From the NCBI GenBank assembly GCA_900321425.1, contig ONWA01000001.1:62001-126000 (forward strand): a DNA stretch of 64,000 bases, read 5' to 3'. The position numbers and the translations under genes were made by a program. Below, in pieces: positions 8,962-18,062 of the stretch (the first letter of the stretch is position 1; the number at the start of each line of letters is the position of its first letter). Source of the DNA: an uncultured Prevotellaceae bacterium. GTDB taxonomy: Bacteria; Bacteroidota; Bacteroidia; Bacteroidales; Bacteroidaceae. The notes below the pieces were generated by a model. The model was given only the letters and a program-made list of their open reading frames with translations. It did not search any database and was not told the DNA's origin.

Positions 8962-9807
8962 CTATTTCACCAGATTATCCTCTGTATCGTCGTAGTGGTC
9001 GGTCTTATAGAAGATACGCATGATACCACTTCCCTGTATTCGGATGCGATTAATAAGGCTTTGTAACAAAGAGCCCTCATTAAGTGTACCATAGCCTGTT
9101 ACTGGACGGGCCTTACGGTTATACAGGAAAGCAATACCACCATATTTCTTCAGTTCTAAAGCCAGCGACCCATCCTCTCCTCGGCGGATATCAGTGCGGA
9201 TGGTACACTGACGAGCGTAATCAGCATTAAAAGCAAAGGTCATACCTCTAATGTTTAGTTCTGGGCGTTTGAAGTGTTGAACCCAGAGAAAAATATCACG
9301 AATCAGTTCAAACATGAAGAGTCCAAAAGGCGAATGCTTCTTGTCGGGATAGTAACTCCAAAACGTACCAACACACGACACGCCTGGCTGCAACAGTTTC
9401 TTCATCATCTTGTCAATATAGCACGATGGATATAAAGTGTCTGCATCAATAAAAAAATGGTACTTGCCACGAGCATGCTCTAAACCACACTGGCGAGCAT
9501 AGCCTGGGCTCTGTTTTGGCTCATTGAAGTAAGGTATACCAAAGGCTTGATACACACGTTCTGTCTGATCTTTCGAGTTGTTGTTCACTCCAATAATCTC
9601 AATTGGATAAGTTGCTTTCAGTTCACTAAGAGACCACAAACATGCAGGAAGACGTAGCTCTTCGTTATATGCAATCATTACGACAGACACCAATGGTTCA
9701 TCACTCTGTAGACGAGTCAATCGTTCGCGCGTACCTTCAATAATATCTTTAGGAACTTCGCTGAAAGGTTTCCCGTAAATACTTAGATATTTATCATACC
9801 AAGCCAT
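8962..9807 (-). CDS. Family 2 glycosyltransferase
   Basis: This 281-residue GT-A protein has VSVVMIAYNEELRLPACLWS from about residue 40, VNNNSKDQT near residue 74, and FFIDADT near residue 117 as the DxD metal site. RRGEDGSLALEL near residue 208 is the usual acceptor-side acidic block (GEDG). About 35 residues precede the fold. Its start overlaps the end of the upstream GT4 gene by 14 bases, so it is the last gene of a three-gene minus-strand operon (11978 to 8962). The sugar specificity is unknown. Confidence 0.88.
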   Translation of the reverse strand: MAWYDKYLSIYGKPFSEVPKDIIEGTRERLTRLQSDEPLVSVVMIAYNEELRLPACLWSLSELKATYPIEIIGVNNNSKDQTERVYQAFGIPYFNEPKQSPGYARQCGLEHARGKYHFFIDADTLYPSCYIDKMMKKLLQPGVSCVGTFWSYYPDKKHSPFGLFMFELIRDIFLWVQHFKRPELNIRGMTFAFNADYARQCTIRTDIRRGEDGSLALELKKYGGIAFLYNRKARPVTGYGTLNEGSLLQSLINRIRIQGSGIMRIFYKTDHYDDTEDNLVK

Positions 9808-10933
9808 ATTCTTTTCTTTTTAATTGTTCAAACAATGTGGTCCACTGCGGAATTATCCGTTCACAACTATATCGTTGTGAAGAGACGCCAGCCTTTTGTC
9901 CCATCTGTTTTCGCAGTGCCTCATCCGCCATTAGGTCGCTGAGCCGCTCTGCGAAAAATTCCACATCGAAAGGAGGTATCAGAAAGCCGTCTACTCCATC
10001 GGTGATAATTTCCGAAGGACCATACGGACAGTTGAAAGCTACTACAGGAATTCCACACGACATCGCTTCTGGCATCACCAATCCGAATGGCTCATACACG
10101 GAGGTAAGTACGAGGATAGCACTCTCTTGATAACAAGCATGAATGGCTAATGTCTGTGGATGCACAAAAACTTGTTTCCCTGAAGGAAACATATCGCAAA
10201 AATCTGTCGTATCCAGTTCCTCACCATAGAGATGCAGCTCCCAGTCGGGATACTGTTGACAGACAATCTGCCAGATTTCTTTCAGATAACGAAAGCCTTT
10301 CTGTTCATCTGCTCGTCCAACAAAAATGATACGATGGTTCTGACATGTACTTAACTGTCCGCTCTCATTCAGATGGACGATATTTGGAATTGCCACACTG
10401 CACACGTTGATATTCTTCCACTGCCGGGCATCCTGTTGTGTGAGTGCCACTACGATCTGTGCCTTACTGATAGAACGACGAATGAACCTTGTCTTCACCC
10501 ATTTTAATAAGGTCATCCGCTGCATATGTACAGGACGTTCAAAGAGTCCATGACATTCTATGACCAACGGGATATCTCCTTTCCATTTGGACACCAACAC
10601 GGAAAACTCTGAAGCAGTAGTGATTAGTACGTCAGGTTTTTCGAGGATCAGAAGGGCTTTAAACCTGTCACGAAACAGCCTTGTCAGATGCCATTTCATC
10701 CACCAACGTCTCACCCCGTGATAGCGATACTGATGAGTCAGATGAATACCAATATCCATATGACGTACGCGTGGCGATAAGGGGTAAGGTACTTGATGAG
10801 TGCCTTGGTCTGTCGTAACCAGACAAACCTCATATCCGTGTATGCTCGACAACGCATTCATTTTGTCCGTCCACACCCGTTCCAGTCCGCCCCATACGGC
10901 AAAGACATCTACCACATACATCACTTTCATCAT
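9794..10933 (-). CDS. GT4 family glycosyltransferase
   Basis: This 379-residue GT-B protein has VVDVFAVWGGLERV at the start, the second Rossmann half with IIFVGRADEQKGF near residue 203, and the donor motif YEPFGLVMPEAMSCG near residue 288. It is clearly paralogous to the GT4 proteins at 16905 and 19247: they share the pattern VGR.NEQKG, YGE and a PWGP/PYGPSEII-type block. It is the middle gene of a minus-strand operon: the upstream GT2 ends 16 bases before it, and it overlaps the downstream GT2 by 14 bases. Confidence 0.9.
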   Translation of the reverse strand: MMKVMYVVDVFAVWGGLERVWTDKMNALSSIHGYEVCLVTTDQGTHQVPYPLSPRVRHMDIGIHLTHQYRYHGVRRWWMKWHLTRLFRDRFKALLILEKPDVLITTASEFSVLVSKWKGDIPLVIECHGLFERPVHMQRMTLLKWVKTRFIRRSISKAQIVVALTQQDARQWKNINVCSVAIPNIVHLNESGQLSTCQNHRIIFVGRADEQKGFRYLKEIWQIVCQQYPDWELHLYGEELDTTDFCDMFPSGKQVFVHPQTLAIHACYQESAILVLTSVYEPFGLVMPEAMSCGIPVVAFNCPYGPSEIITDGVDGFLIPPFDVEFFAERLSDLMADEALRKQMGQKAGVSSQRYSCERIIPQWTTLFEQLKRKEYGLV

Positions 10934-10949
10934 TCCAACAGCAAAGATA

Positions 10950-11978
10950 CTACTTATTTTTGATTATCCGAATCATCGACACCGTCAAAATTAATAATGG
11001 GGTTGGCAAATTACCTATCAACCACAATAATAAGTTACTCGCCCGCTGATAACGAAAATGCAAGATGCACCACAAACTCATCGGATGGTGCATGATCTGC
11101 CGCAATTTCCGATAACTCATACGAGGTTCTATCTGATGCCAGAACTTCAAGACAAAACAGACGATATAAAAACTATTCACCTGCAGCACATAACAGAGGC
11201 TGGAGATGTATGGCTTCTCACGTAGGGAGTAACACCGTCCTTTCAAATAATCAATCGTTGATACGTTGTTGAGTATCTCATCACGCTGCAAGACATCACG
11301 GTCCTGATAATTGGACAAGGAATTAGGGCGACACAGGTAATGATAGGTAACATCAGACAACAGCACTGCCCTCTCCACGTGGACAGCCATATCATACGTG
11401 AAAGCCATGTCTTCCCAGAACAGGGCATCGATAAAATGCAACTGGTTTCTCCGCAGGAAATCAAGATTCAGTAGACAGTTGCAGACGGACACCTGAAACT
11501 TTCCGTGCTGACTAAACATATACATGGCGAAAGCATCATGACCGACAAAAGTTTGTGAATCATACAAAAACGGTTGTGTAGGTGTATAGTGAACTCTGTC
11601 GATTTTATCATAAGAGCCATACACCACATCAGCCTGCTGCTCTTCCATTGCAGTCATCAATGTTTCAATAGTATCCGTTTCTATCAGATCGTCAGCATCC
11701 ATAAAAAAGAGATAGTGTCCGCGAGCCTCCTGAATGAGTCGATTACGCGATGGACCCACACCCATGTTACGAGAATGGTGAAGTATGCGGATATCCCTTC
11801 CACGAGGATGCGTTTGCTGATAGCTCCTAATGATATCGACAGAGCCATCCGTAGCACAGTCGTCACAGATAAGGATCTCTATGCTGGAAAAAGTCTGCGC
11901 AAGTGCCGACTCCAACGTAGATCGGATATACTTCTCTACGTTGTAGACGGGAATACCTATGGTCACTTCATATTCCAT
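10950..11978 (-). CDS. Family 2 glycosyltransferase
   Basis: This 342-residue protein begins VTIGIPVYNVEKYIRSTLES, with CDDCATDGS near residue 37 and FFMDADD near residue 89 as the catalytic acidic motifs. FWEDMAFTYDM near residue 183 is the acceptor-side block. The C-terminal region has several hydrophobic stretches, the last ending close to the stop, suggesting membrane attachment. It is the first gene of the minus-strand operon and has a TATATTTG promoter at 12017-12024. That promoter lies back to back with the potassium transporter promoter. Confidence 0.88.
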   Translation of the reverse strand: MEYEVTIGIPVYNVEKYIRSTLESALAQTFSSIEILICDDCATDGSVDIIRSYQQTHPRGRDIRILHHSRNMGVGPSRNRLIQEARGHYLFFMDADDLIETDTIETLMTAMEEQQADVVYGSYDKIDRVHYTPTQPFLYDSQTFVGHDAFAMYMFSQHGKFQVSVCNCLLNLDFLRRNQLHFIDALFWEDMAFTYDMAVHVERAVLLSDVTYHYLCRPNSLSNYQDRDVLQRDEILNNVSTIDYLKGRCYSLREKPYISSLCYVLQVNSFYIVCFVLKFWHQIEPRMSYRKLRQIMHHPMSLWCILHFRYQRASNLLLWLIGNLPTPLLILTVSMIRIIKNK

Positions 11979-12016
11979 ACACGGTTATGTTCACAAATCC
12001 TTCAAGTAAACCGATG

Positions 12017-12024
12017 CAAATATA
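12017..12024 (-). promoter_or_regulatory. TAnnTTTG promoter of the three-glycosyltransferase minus operon
   Basis: TATATTTG on the minus strand, 38 bases before the start at 11978. No good TTTG is found at the usual -33 distance. Confidence 0.6.
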
Positions 12025-12043
12025 CAAAAAAAACAATAAACAC

Positions 12044-12074
12044 TTGGGCTATTGATAGAAAAATAGTATTTTTG
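12044..12074 (+). promoter_or_regulatory. Promoter of the TrkH/TrkA operon
   Basis: TATTTTTG at 12067-12074, with TTGG (one change from TTTG) 19 bases upstream at 12044. The start codon follows at 12100. Confidence 0.62.
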
Positions 12075-12099
12075 CAACAATAATGAGTAGGAAAAAGAA

Positions 12100-13932
12100 A
12101 TGAGTACAGCAAAGTCATTTTCATATAGGCAGAAATATGTGACACCTTTTGTCAACGTGACACTGGGTATACTTTCCTTCTTCGCTTATTTAGCCTCATT
12201 GTTCATGATTGTGAGTGCCGCCCTGGAATTCGGCTTCCGTCTGACAGAGGCGCAGACGGAGGAACTTAACTGGCTCTATTTCTGGGTATGGATTACGTTT
12301 CTCCTCGACCGCGGCAGTCATCTGTTATTCCTGCGAAAAGGATATCTCAAGTCAGAATATACATTCTTAGGATGGGGCACCAACGCTCTACTGATGCTCA
12401 CCCTAATCCCTATCATCGCAAAAATCGCTGGCATAGACGACAGCTATGGAATAATGAGCATCCTGGACAACCGTGTATTCCATGTGCTGGTACTATTTCT
12501 GGTATCTGTCATCGATCTCTCTGACGGCATCATCCGTCTATTGGGTCGTAAGATTAACCCTGCCCTGATGCTGGCTGTCAGTTTCATGGTTTTCATTTTA
12601 GTGGGATCAGGTCTGCTGCTTATGCCGCGCTGTGTACAACAGGGTGTTCACCTGTCGTGGATCGACTCGCTATTCACCGCTACGAGTGCCGTATGCGTGA
12701 CAGGTCTCACCACCATCGATGTACCCACAACGTTTACCAGTCTCGGACAATTTGTTGTGATGATCCTCATTCAGGTGGGTGGATTAGGTGTGATGACCAT
12801 TACCAGTTTCTTTGCCCTCTTTTTCATGGGCAACACCAGTCTCTATAATCAGGTACTCGTACGCGATATGGTGAGCAGCAAGTCGCTGGCCTCGCTCTGG
12901 TCTACGTTGTTGAACATCTTCGGCTTCACAGCCTTCATTGAATTGATGGGTGCACTGACTATCTTCCTCAACATCCACGGAACAATTGGTCTCGACTTCG
13001 GTCATGAGCTGTTCTTCAGCGTTTTTCATTCCGTTTCCGCCTTCTGCAATGCCGGCTTCTCCATCTATCGAGACGGACTTAGCTCACCTCTGTTGATGAC
13101 AGGTCACTGTTGGCTGTATATCATCATCTCGTTGCTCATCATCCTGGGCGGTATCGGTTATCCAGTACTAGTCAACCTGAAACTCATCGTTTATCGTCAT
13201 GCTATCGTACTCTGGCGATGGATATGTGGTCGTCACTACGCCAGTCTGAACATCCCCAACCTGTTCGATCTGAACACAAAAATCGTACTGCGCACCACTG
13301 CCATCCTGATTATCTTTGGTACGGTGCTCATCGGCTGTTTTGAGTGGAACAACACCTTCGACGGTATGTTGCCACACGAAAAAATAGTCCAAGCTTTCTT
13401 CAACGCCGTAAGTCCTCGTACGGCAGGCTTCATCAGTGTCAACCTGAACAGTATGTGTATCCAATCGATCATTATCTATGCCATTCTGATGTGGATTGGT
13501 GGAGCCTCGCAGTCAACAGCTGGTGGTGTGAAGGTCAATGCCTTTGCCGTCGCCTTCCTCAATATCCGTGCCATCCTTCACGGCACCGACCGTGTGGAGT
13601 TTGCTGGTCGCGAACTGTCGTCCGACTCTATTCGTCGTGCTAACGTGGCCGTCTTCGCTAGCGTATTTGTTTTGAGCGGTTTTGTTTTCGCCATCACCAT
13701 CATCGAGCCCAATTTATCCCTCCGTGCCATCACTTTCGAGTGCATATCGGCCTTCGGAACAGTAGGTTCCACGCTGGGCATCACTCCCGAATTAAAGGAC
13801 ACCAGTAAGGTACTCATCGTACTCCTGATGTTCTTGGGTCGTGTCGGTGTCGTCACACTGGCACAAGGTCTTCTCCGTCAGTATAAGAATCAGAATTATA
13901 AATTACCTCAAGACAATATTATCATATCATGA
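12100..13932 (+). CDS. trkH: TrkH/KtrB family potassium transporter, membrane subunit
   Basis: This 610-residue protein has many hydrophobic segments and repeated selectivity-filter-like loops, for example SAVCVTGLTTIDV near residue 198, SAFCNAGFSIYRDG near residue 311 and SPRTAGFISVN near residue 437. The Gly in each marks the potassium pore. The N-terminal 150 residues add about four extra membrane helices ahead of the TrkH core, making it longer than KtrB. Its stop overlaps the start of the TrkA-like gene in ATGA, so the pair is translated together and forms the membrane and regulatory subunits of one importer. Its place inside a glycosyltransferase region looks incidental. Confidence 0.92.
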   Translation: MSTAKSFSYRQKYVTPFVNVTLGILSFFAYLASLFMIVSAALEFGFRLTEAQTEELNWLYFWVWITFLLDRGSHLLFLRKGYLKSEYTFLGWGTNALLMLTLIPIIAKIAGIDDSYGIMSILDNRVFHVLVLFLVSVIDLSDGIIRLLGRKINPALMLAVSFMVFILVGSGLLLMPRCVQQGVHLSWIDSLFTATSAVCVTGLTTIDVPTTFTSLGQFVVMILIQVGGLGVMTITSFFALFFMGNTSLYNQVLVRDMVSSKSLASLWSTLLNIFGFTAFIELMGALTIFLNIHGTIGLDFGHELFFSVFHSVSAFCNAGFSIYRDGLSSPLLMTGHCWLYIIISLLIILGGIGYPVLVNLKLIVYRHAIVLWRWICGRHYASLNIPNLFDLNTKIVLRTTAILIIFGTVLIGCFEWNNTFDGMLPHEKIVQAFFNAVSPRTAGFISVNLNSMCIQSIIIYAILMWIGGASQSTAGGVKVNAFAVAFLNIRAILHGTDRVEFAGRELSSDSIRRANVAVFASVFVLSGFVFAITIIEPNLSLRAITFECISAFGTVGSTLGITPELKDTSKVLIVLLMFLGRVGVVTLAQGLLRQYKNQNYKLPQDNIIIS

Positions 13933-14615
13933 AGTGTATCATTATCGGCTTAGGAACATACGGCAGGGTTCTGGTAGACGAGTTGTCAGCCTTAGGACAT
14001 GAGGTCATTGCTGCCGACAATGACGCCAGTCGTGTAGAGCGAGTAAAGGACATCTGCGATGCCGTGTTTCAGATTGAAGCCAGCGACGAGTTGGCTTTGT
14101 CGATGCTCCCACTGAAAAAAGTCGACGTGGTGATTGTTGCCATCGGTCAGAATCTGGGAGCTTCCGTTCGTGTGGTAGCCTTGTTGAAGAAACTGGGTGT
14201 CAAGCACATCTATGCTCGTGCCAATGACTATGTGCATAGGAATATCCTTCAGGCGTTCGACATCGAACGGATTTTGATTCCTGAGGAGCGTGCTGCTCGG
14301 TCGCTGGTGCGTCAAATGGAACTGGGCGTAAGAGCCGATCTCTTCCGCATTGACAGCAAGTATTGTGTATTTAAGTTCCGCATCCCCGAGCGATTGATAG
14401 GACTATCACCTAACGACCTTCATCTTTACGAGGAGTTTCATCTGAAAATCATCGCCATCAAGAAGATGAAAAAAGTACAAAACTTCATCGGCATCGAATA
14501 TAACGATTCAGAAGTGGTTAACGTTGCAAAAGAAGACTGCATCCTGGAGGCTGATGACGAACTGGTATGCTATGGTAAAGAGTCTGATTTCAGAACGCTC
14601 TGCAAACTTCTATAA
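13929..14615 (+). CDS. trkA: TrkA/KtrA family potassium channel regulatory subunit
   Basis: This 228-residue cytoplasmic protein has one RCK unit. An RCK_N Rossmann domain (IIIGLGTYGRVLVDEL, then the acidic strand-end residue in IAADND) spans about residues 1-120. An RCK_C domain (LIGLSPNDLHL to the end) covers the C-terminal 80 residues. Such subunits bind nucleotides and gate the TrkH/KtrB pore. The gene overlaps trkH by four bases. The convergent GT4 gene ends only three bases away. Confidence 0.92.
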   Translation: MKCIIIGLGTYGRVLVDELSALGHEVIAADNDASRVERVKDICDAVFQIEASDELALSMLPLKKVDVVIVAIGQNLGASVRVVALLKKLGVKHIYARANDYVHRNILQAFDIERILIPEERAARSLVRQMELGVRADLFRIDSKYCVFKFRIPERLIGLSPNDLHLYEEFHLKIIAIKKMKKVQNFIGIEYNDSEVVNVAKEDCILEADDELVCYGKESDFRTLCKLL

Positions 14616-14618
14616 TTC

Positions 14619-15770
14619 CTAAGATTCGCTGTAGACTTGATCAATCACCTGTTGCATCTGTTTTTTCCACGACAGATGTTCAACAGTGCGACGGATAGCT
14701 GCGGGATTGAAATGATGGAGGTAGATAAAATTCAAAATCTCCTGAATAGCGATGGGTGACTCATCGGATGTGGCCTTTAGCACATACGGCTGATGATCGA
14801 AGTCGCTATCCTGCTCACTATATATAAAAGGAATGCCGCGCGTAGCGTACTCACGATTCTTTAATGTCTTGATGACAGTGATGCCACTGCGGTGGCGTGC
14901 CAGACTTCCGATAGCAAAACAACACTGATTGAACACCTGATCGAGGGCATCGCCAAACAACTGACCATGAAAGATAACTCTATCCTGCAGACCATACTGC
15001 TCAATCATCGAACGGTAGGAGGGATAATAGTCGTTGCCCACCTCCATATCCTCAGTACAGACACCTCCCACAATGTGGAAATATACAGAAGCTGGTTGAC
15101 TCGCATGCCGGAAGTACTCCCCCAACCCACGTATCAGACGGTCGTAACCATGCCACAAATGGACCTCCGCCACTCCGATGAGGTGGATGGTTCCGTCGTG
15201 TGGAGGCTGATACTGATGAAGGGGAATACTATCGAAGTCAACTCCATTGCTGATACGGATGGTACGCTGACCAAAAATCTGTTCGGCATCAGAAAAGGTG
15301 ACGATTGCCTCCATCTGACGCGCCAACTGACGACGGAAGAGTTTGTCGACCAACAAACCGGCACGTACTTTCCAAGGGAAGTAGACAAACTCCTGGTCAT
15401 AGGGATAAGTAGGAATCTCTGTCACGCACTTAATCCCTAAACGGCGCAGGCGACGAAAAAAATGGACGAGGAAAGGCTGAGCGTTCTGGAAACTACGGGC
15501 ATAGACAAACTCGACGTCATGCTCACGACAATAGTCAACAATGCAACCATAGGAGAAACGCTGACGCAAGGCAGCCAAGAGACCAGTTCCATAGTCCTTC
15601 AGCAGTTCACCATTGACATAACGACAACGATGACCTTCCGAAGAAAAATCATAATAGCACAGATGGACCTCATTACCGTTTTCACGTAGCCCTTTCACCT
15701 GATAGTGAATCTTCTTTGTGATACCGCTATGCTCAGAAAAGCCGTGATATACCAGAAACAATATCTTCAT
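14619..15770 (-). CDS. GT4-like glycosyltransferase (paralogue of the gene at 18063)
   Basis: This 383-residue GT-B protein starts KILFLVYHGFSEHSGITKK. It is a clear paralogue of the protein at 18063-19250: the N-terminal 30 residues and the block from residue 285 to 340 are almost the same. The donor half has IRISNGVDFDSIPLH and IHLIGVAEVHLWHGYDRL. The usual E-x7-E stretch is replaced by HRSGITVIKTLKNREYATRG, so the catalytic arrangement differs from ordinary GT4 enzymes. The promoter overlaps that of the divergent GT2 gene at 15859. It converges on trkA with a three-base gap. Confidence 0.82.
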   Translation of the reverse strand: MKILFLVYHGFSEHSGITKKIHYQVKGLRENGNEVHLCYYDFSSEGHRCRYVNGELLKDYGTGLLAALRQRFSYGCIVDYCREHDVEFVYARSFQNAQPFLVHFFRRLRRLGIKCVTEIPTYPYDQEFVYFPWKVRAGLLVDKLFRRQLARQMEAIVTFSDAEQIFGQRTIRISNGVDFDSIPLHQYQPPHDGTIHLIGVAEVHLWHGYDRLIRGLGEYFRHASQPASVYFHIVGGVCTEDMEVGNDYYPSYRSMIEQYGLQDRVIFHGQLFGDALDQVFNQCCFAIGSLARHRSGITVIKTLKNREYATRGIPFIYSEQDSDFDHQPYVLKATSDESPIAIQEILNFIYLHHFNPAAIRRTVEHLSWKKQMQQVIDQVYSES

Positions 15771-15804
15771 GACATCAGCAATTTGCGGCGAAATTACGAA
15801 AAAA

Positions 15805-15836
15805 TTTGGAGTTATACAAAATTATCCGTAACTTTG
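15805..15836 (+). promoter_or_regulatory. Promoter for the GT2 gene at 15859
   Basis: TTTG at 15805-15808 and TAACTTTG at 15829-15836, spacer 20. It overlaps the opposing promoter at 15817-15846. Confidence 0.7.
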
Positions 15837-15846
15837 TCGTCACAAA
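15817..15846 (-). promoter_or_regulatory. Promoter for the GT4-like gene at 14619-15770
   Basis: Minus-strand TAATTTTG occupies 15817-15824, with TTTG at 15843-15846 and a spacer of 18. The two opposing core promoters share the same 20 bases. Confidence 0.62.
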
Positions 15847-15858
15847 ATCTCATTCAAC

Positions 15859-16908
15859 ATGAACCCAATACCCACATCCCCACTCAACGCCTCAGAACAT
15901 CAACAGATGGATCTGAGCATCATCGTACCTGTCTACAATGTGGAAAAATACATTCGGACATGTATAGAAAGTATCTATAAACAAGAGTTGGATGAAACAC
16001 GCTTTGAAGTCATTATCGTCAATGACGGCACCAAGGACAAGAGTATGGAGATGATTGCAGATATCATTGCTCGACACCCAAACATCAAAGTCATCAACCA
16101 AGAAAACCAAGGACTATCGGTGGCTCGCAACAAGGGTATGGCCATAGCTAAAGGAGAGTATATACTGATGATAGATTCTGACGATTTACTAGTTGACAAT
16201 AGTGTCAAGATGTTGCTTGAAAAAGCCTTAGAAACTCAAGTAGAAATCGTGACAGCGGACTATCTACAAATGAGCAATGATGAAATAGAGGCGTTTTTAT
16301 CAGGTTCAACCCTGGAAAATCAAAAAGAACTCATATTTGATGAACTGACAGGTGAGGATTTCTTAAAAGAAGATTATTGTCGTAACATTTGGAGAAATTT
16401 ATACAGGAGAAAGTTTTTACAATGCAATAACATTTCTTTTATCCCGGGCATTACTGCTCAAGATGTCCCTTTTGCTAATGAATGCTATCTAAAAGCAAAG
16501 AAATGTATCAAAGTTCAATGGCCACTTGTAATATACAGATGGGGTAATCCATCTCAAACAACAATGTATTTTACATTAAAAAAAGCTAAAGACCTTTGTA
16601 TTGCAATACAAAAAATTTGGAGTTTTACAAAAGACGGCAACCTTTCAACCGTATCAAGACAAAAACAAATAGACATAGCCTTTGCATATTTTTATCGTTT
16701 AATCAGTGCTACTACGTACGGTCATATCCAAGAATTATCAACTCAATTCGAAATAATTGACTATATGAAACAATTAGAGCCTAAACTTAATTTCCCTATC
16801 GGAACAAAACAAAAGATTTGGACTTTTCTATATCAGAATATGCCTCATGCATTAATAAGAATATACCATTTCTTTTACAAAACCAGAAGAATGACAAGAG
16901 TTTACTAA
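15859..16908 (+). CDS. Family 2 glycosyltransferase
   Basis: This 349-residue protein has about 15 extra residues before the GT-A fold (DLSIIVPVYNVEKYIRTCIES). The motifs are VNDGTKDKS near residue 55, MIDSDD near residue 107, and TAQDVPFANECYL near residue 198. A second ATG 48 bases downstream (MDLSII) could be the true start and matches the usual family length. The codons are ordinary up to about base 16250, then become strongly AT-rich to the end, unlike the neighbours. This suggests a mosaic gene. Its stop overlaps the stop of the convergent GT4 gene in CTAA at 16905-16908. Confidence 0.87.
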   Translation: MNPIPTSPLNASEHQQMDLSIIVPVYNVEKYIRTCIESIYKQELDETRFEVIIVNDGTKDKSMEMIADIIARHPNIKVINQENQGLSVARNKGMAIAKGEYILMIDSDDLLVDNSVKMLLEKALETQVEIVTADYLQMSNDEIEAFLSGSTLENQKELIFDELTGEDFLKEDYCRNIWRNLYRRKFLQCNNISFIPGITAQDVPFANECYLKAKKCIKVQWPLVIYRWGNPSQTTMYFTLKKAKDLCIAIQKIWSFTKDGNLSTVSRQKQIDIAFAYFYRLISATTYGHIQELSTQFEIIDYMKQLEPKLNFPIGTKQKIWTFLYQNMPHALIRIYHFFYKTRRMTRVY

Positions 16909-18044
16909 TGTTTTAGACTTTCAAATAGGTCAGTCCATTGTTTCATAACGACATCACGATTATATCGTTGAATATTCTTCCGTGCCCTGACTCCCATTTC
17001 TTTTCTAAGGATTGGATTCTCGATTAACTGAGAAACGCGCTGTGCAGCTTCTTTTGTATTCAAATACTCAACCAAGAATCCATCCTCTCCGTCCCTAATA
17101 ATATCTGCTGGTCCCCATGGACAATTGAACGAGACAACAGGTAAGCCACATGCCATAGCCTCTATCAAAACCATACCGAACCCTTCAAAGCGAGAAGTAA
17201 GAAGAAATATACTGCTTTCCAAATATTTCTCCATAATATGTTGAGTAGGTCGATGAACAATAACAGTGTCTTTCAAATCGGCTTTACGAATGAGATGTTT
17301 TAACATTGTTTCTTGTTCACCTTCGCCATACATATGAAGGGTCCAGTCGTCATGATAATAGTGTACTTTCTGCCAAGTATCGATTAGATATTCCAAACCT
17401 TTTTGTTCATTATATCGACCAACAAAAATAACGTGTTTGTTTTCACATGAACTACCTTGCTGAGGATAGAAGGGAAGCGAGTTCGGAATAACAACTGTCT
17501 TGGTCAGACCATCCCAACTATCTGCGTCATGCTGTGTCAACAATACAAGAGTATCCAACTTCTTAACTCTTTCTTCTAATTTCTTTCTCCAAAGACAAGC
17601 TATCATTCGGTACAAGGAACCACGCTGTTCCATAAGATGCAAGTTACGAACATAATCCTTTGCAATATGAGACTCGCCTATCTTAGCACTACCATCATGA
17701 ATATCAGTTATAAAATCTATTTCACGGCCCAAAGTCGTAATTACTACATCTGGATGTTCATTGAAAAGAAGTTTTTTTAGTTTCTTTTTATAACGCAGCA
17801 TCAGTGAGAAATACACCCATGCCCTATACAAGAGATTATGACCATACTGCCGATGAAAGTCTATACGGAAATCTATAACTCTTACTTTATCAGAGATTGA
17901 ATAATAAGGTTGCGCTAAGGCATGAGAAGATACACAAATAATAACATCATGTCCATGCTCAGCGAGATAATTGCATTTTTCAATTATAACTCTATCATAG
18001 CCCCCAGTCAAATTGACAGATTCTACTGCATATAAGATTTTCAT
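16905..18044 (-). CDS. GT4 family glycosyltransferase
   Basis: This 379-residue GT-B protein begins YAVESVNLTGGYDRVI. It has HVIFVGRYNEQKGLEYL near residue 194, the donor motif FEGFGMVLIEAMACG near residue 283, and FNCPWGPADIIRDGEDG near residue 305. It is paralogous to the proteins at 19247 and 9794. It follows the gene at 18063 by 18 bases on the same strand, making it the third gene of a minus-strand GT4 operon. The sugar is unknown. Confidence 0.9.
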   Translation of the reverse strand: MKILYAVESVNLTGGYDRVIIEKCNYLAEHGHDVIICVSSHALAQPYYSISDKVRVIDFRIDFHRQYGHNLLYRAWVYFSLMLRYKKKLKKLLFNEHPDVVITTLGREIDFITDIHDGSAKIGESHIAKDYVRNLHLMEQRGSLYRMIACLWRKKLEERVKKLDTLVLLTQHDADSWDGLTKTVVIPNSLPFYPQQGSSCENKHVIFVGRYNEQKGLEYLIDTWQKVHYYHDDWTLHMYGEGEQETMLKHLIRKADLKDTVIVHRPTQHIMEKYLESSIFLLTSRFEGFGMVLIEAMACGLPVVSFNCPWGPADIIRDGEDGFLVEYLNTKEAAQRVSQLIENPILRKEMGVRARKNIQRYNRDVVMKQWTDLFESLKH

Positions 18045-18062
18045 ATTTTCACCTAGACAAAA

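Noticed and set aside
12100..14615. Potassium importer as part of the polysaccharide system
   Set aside because: It has its own promoter and no functional link to sugar transfer; its position is probably incidental.
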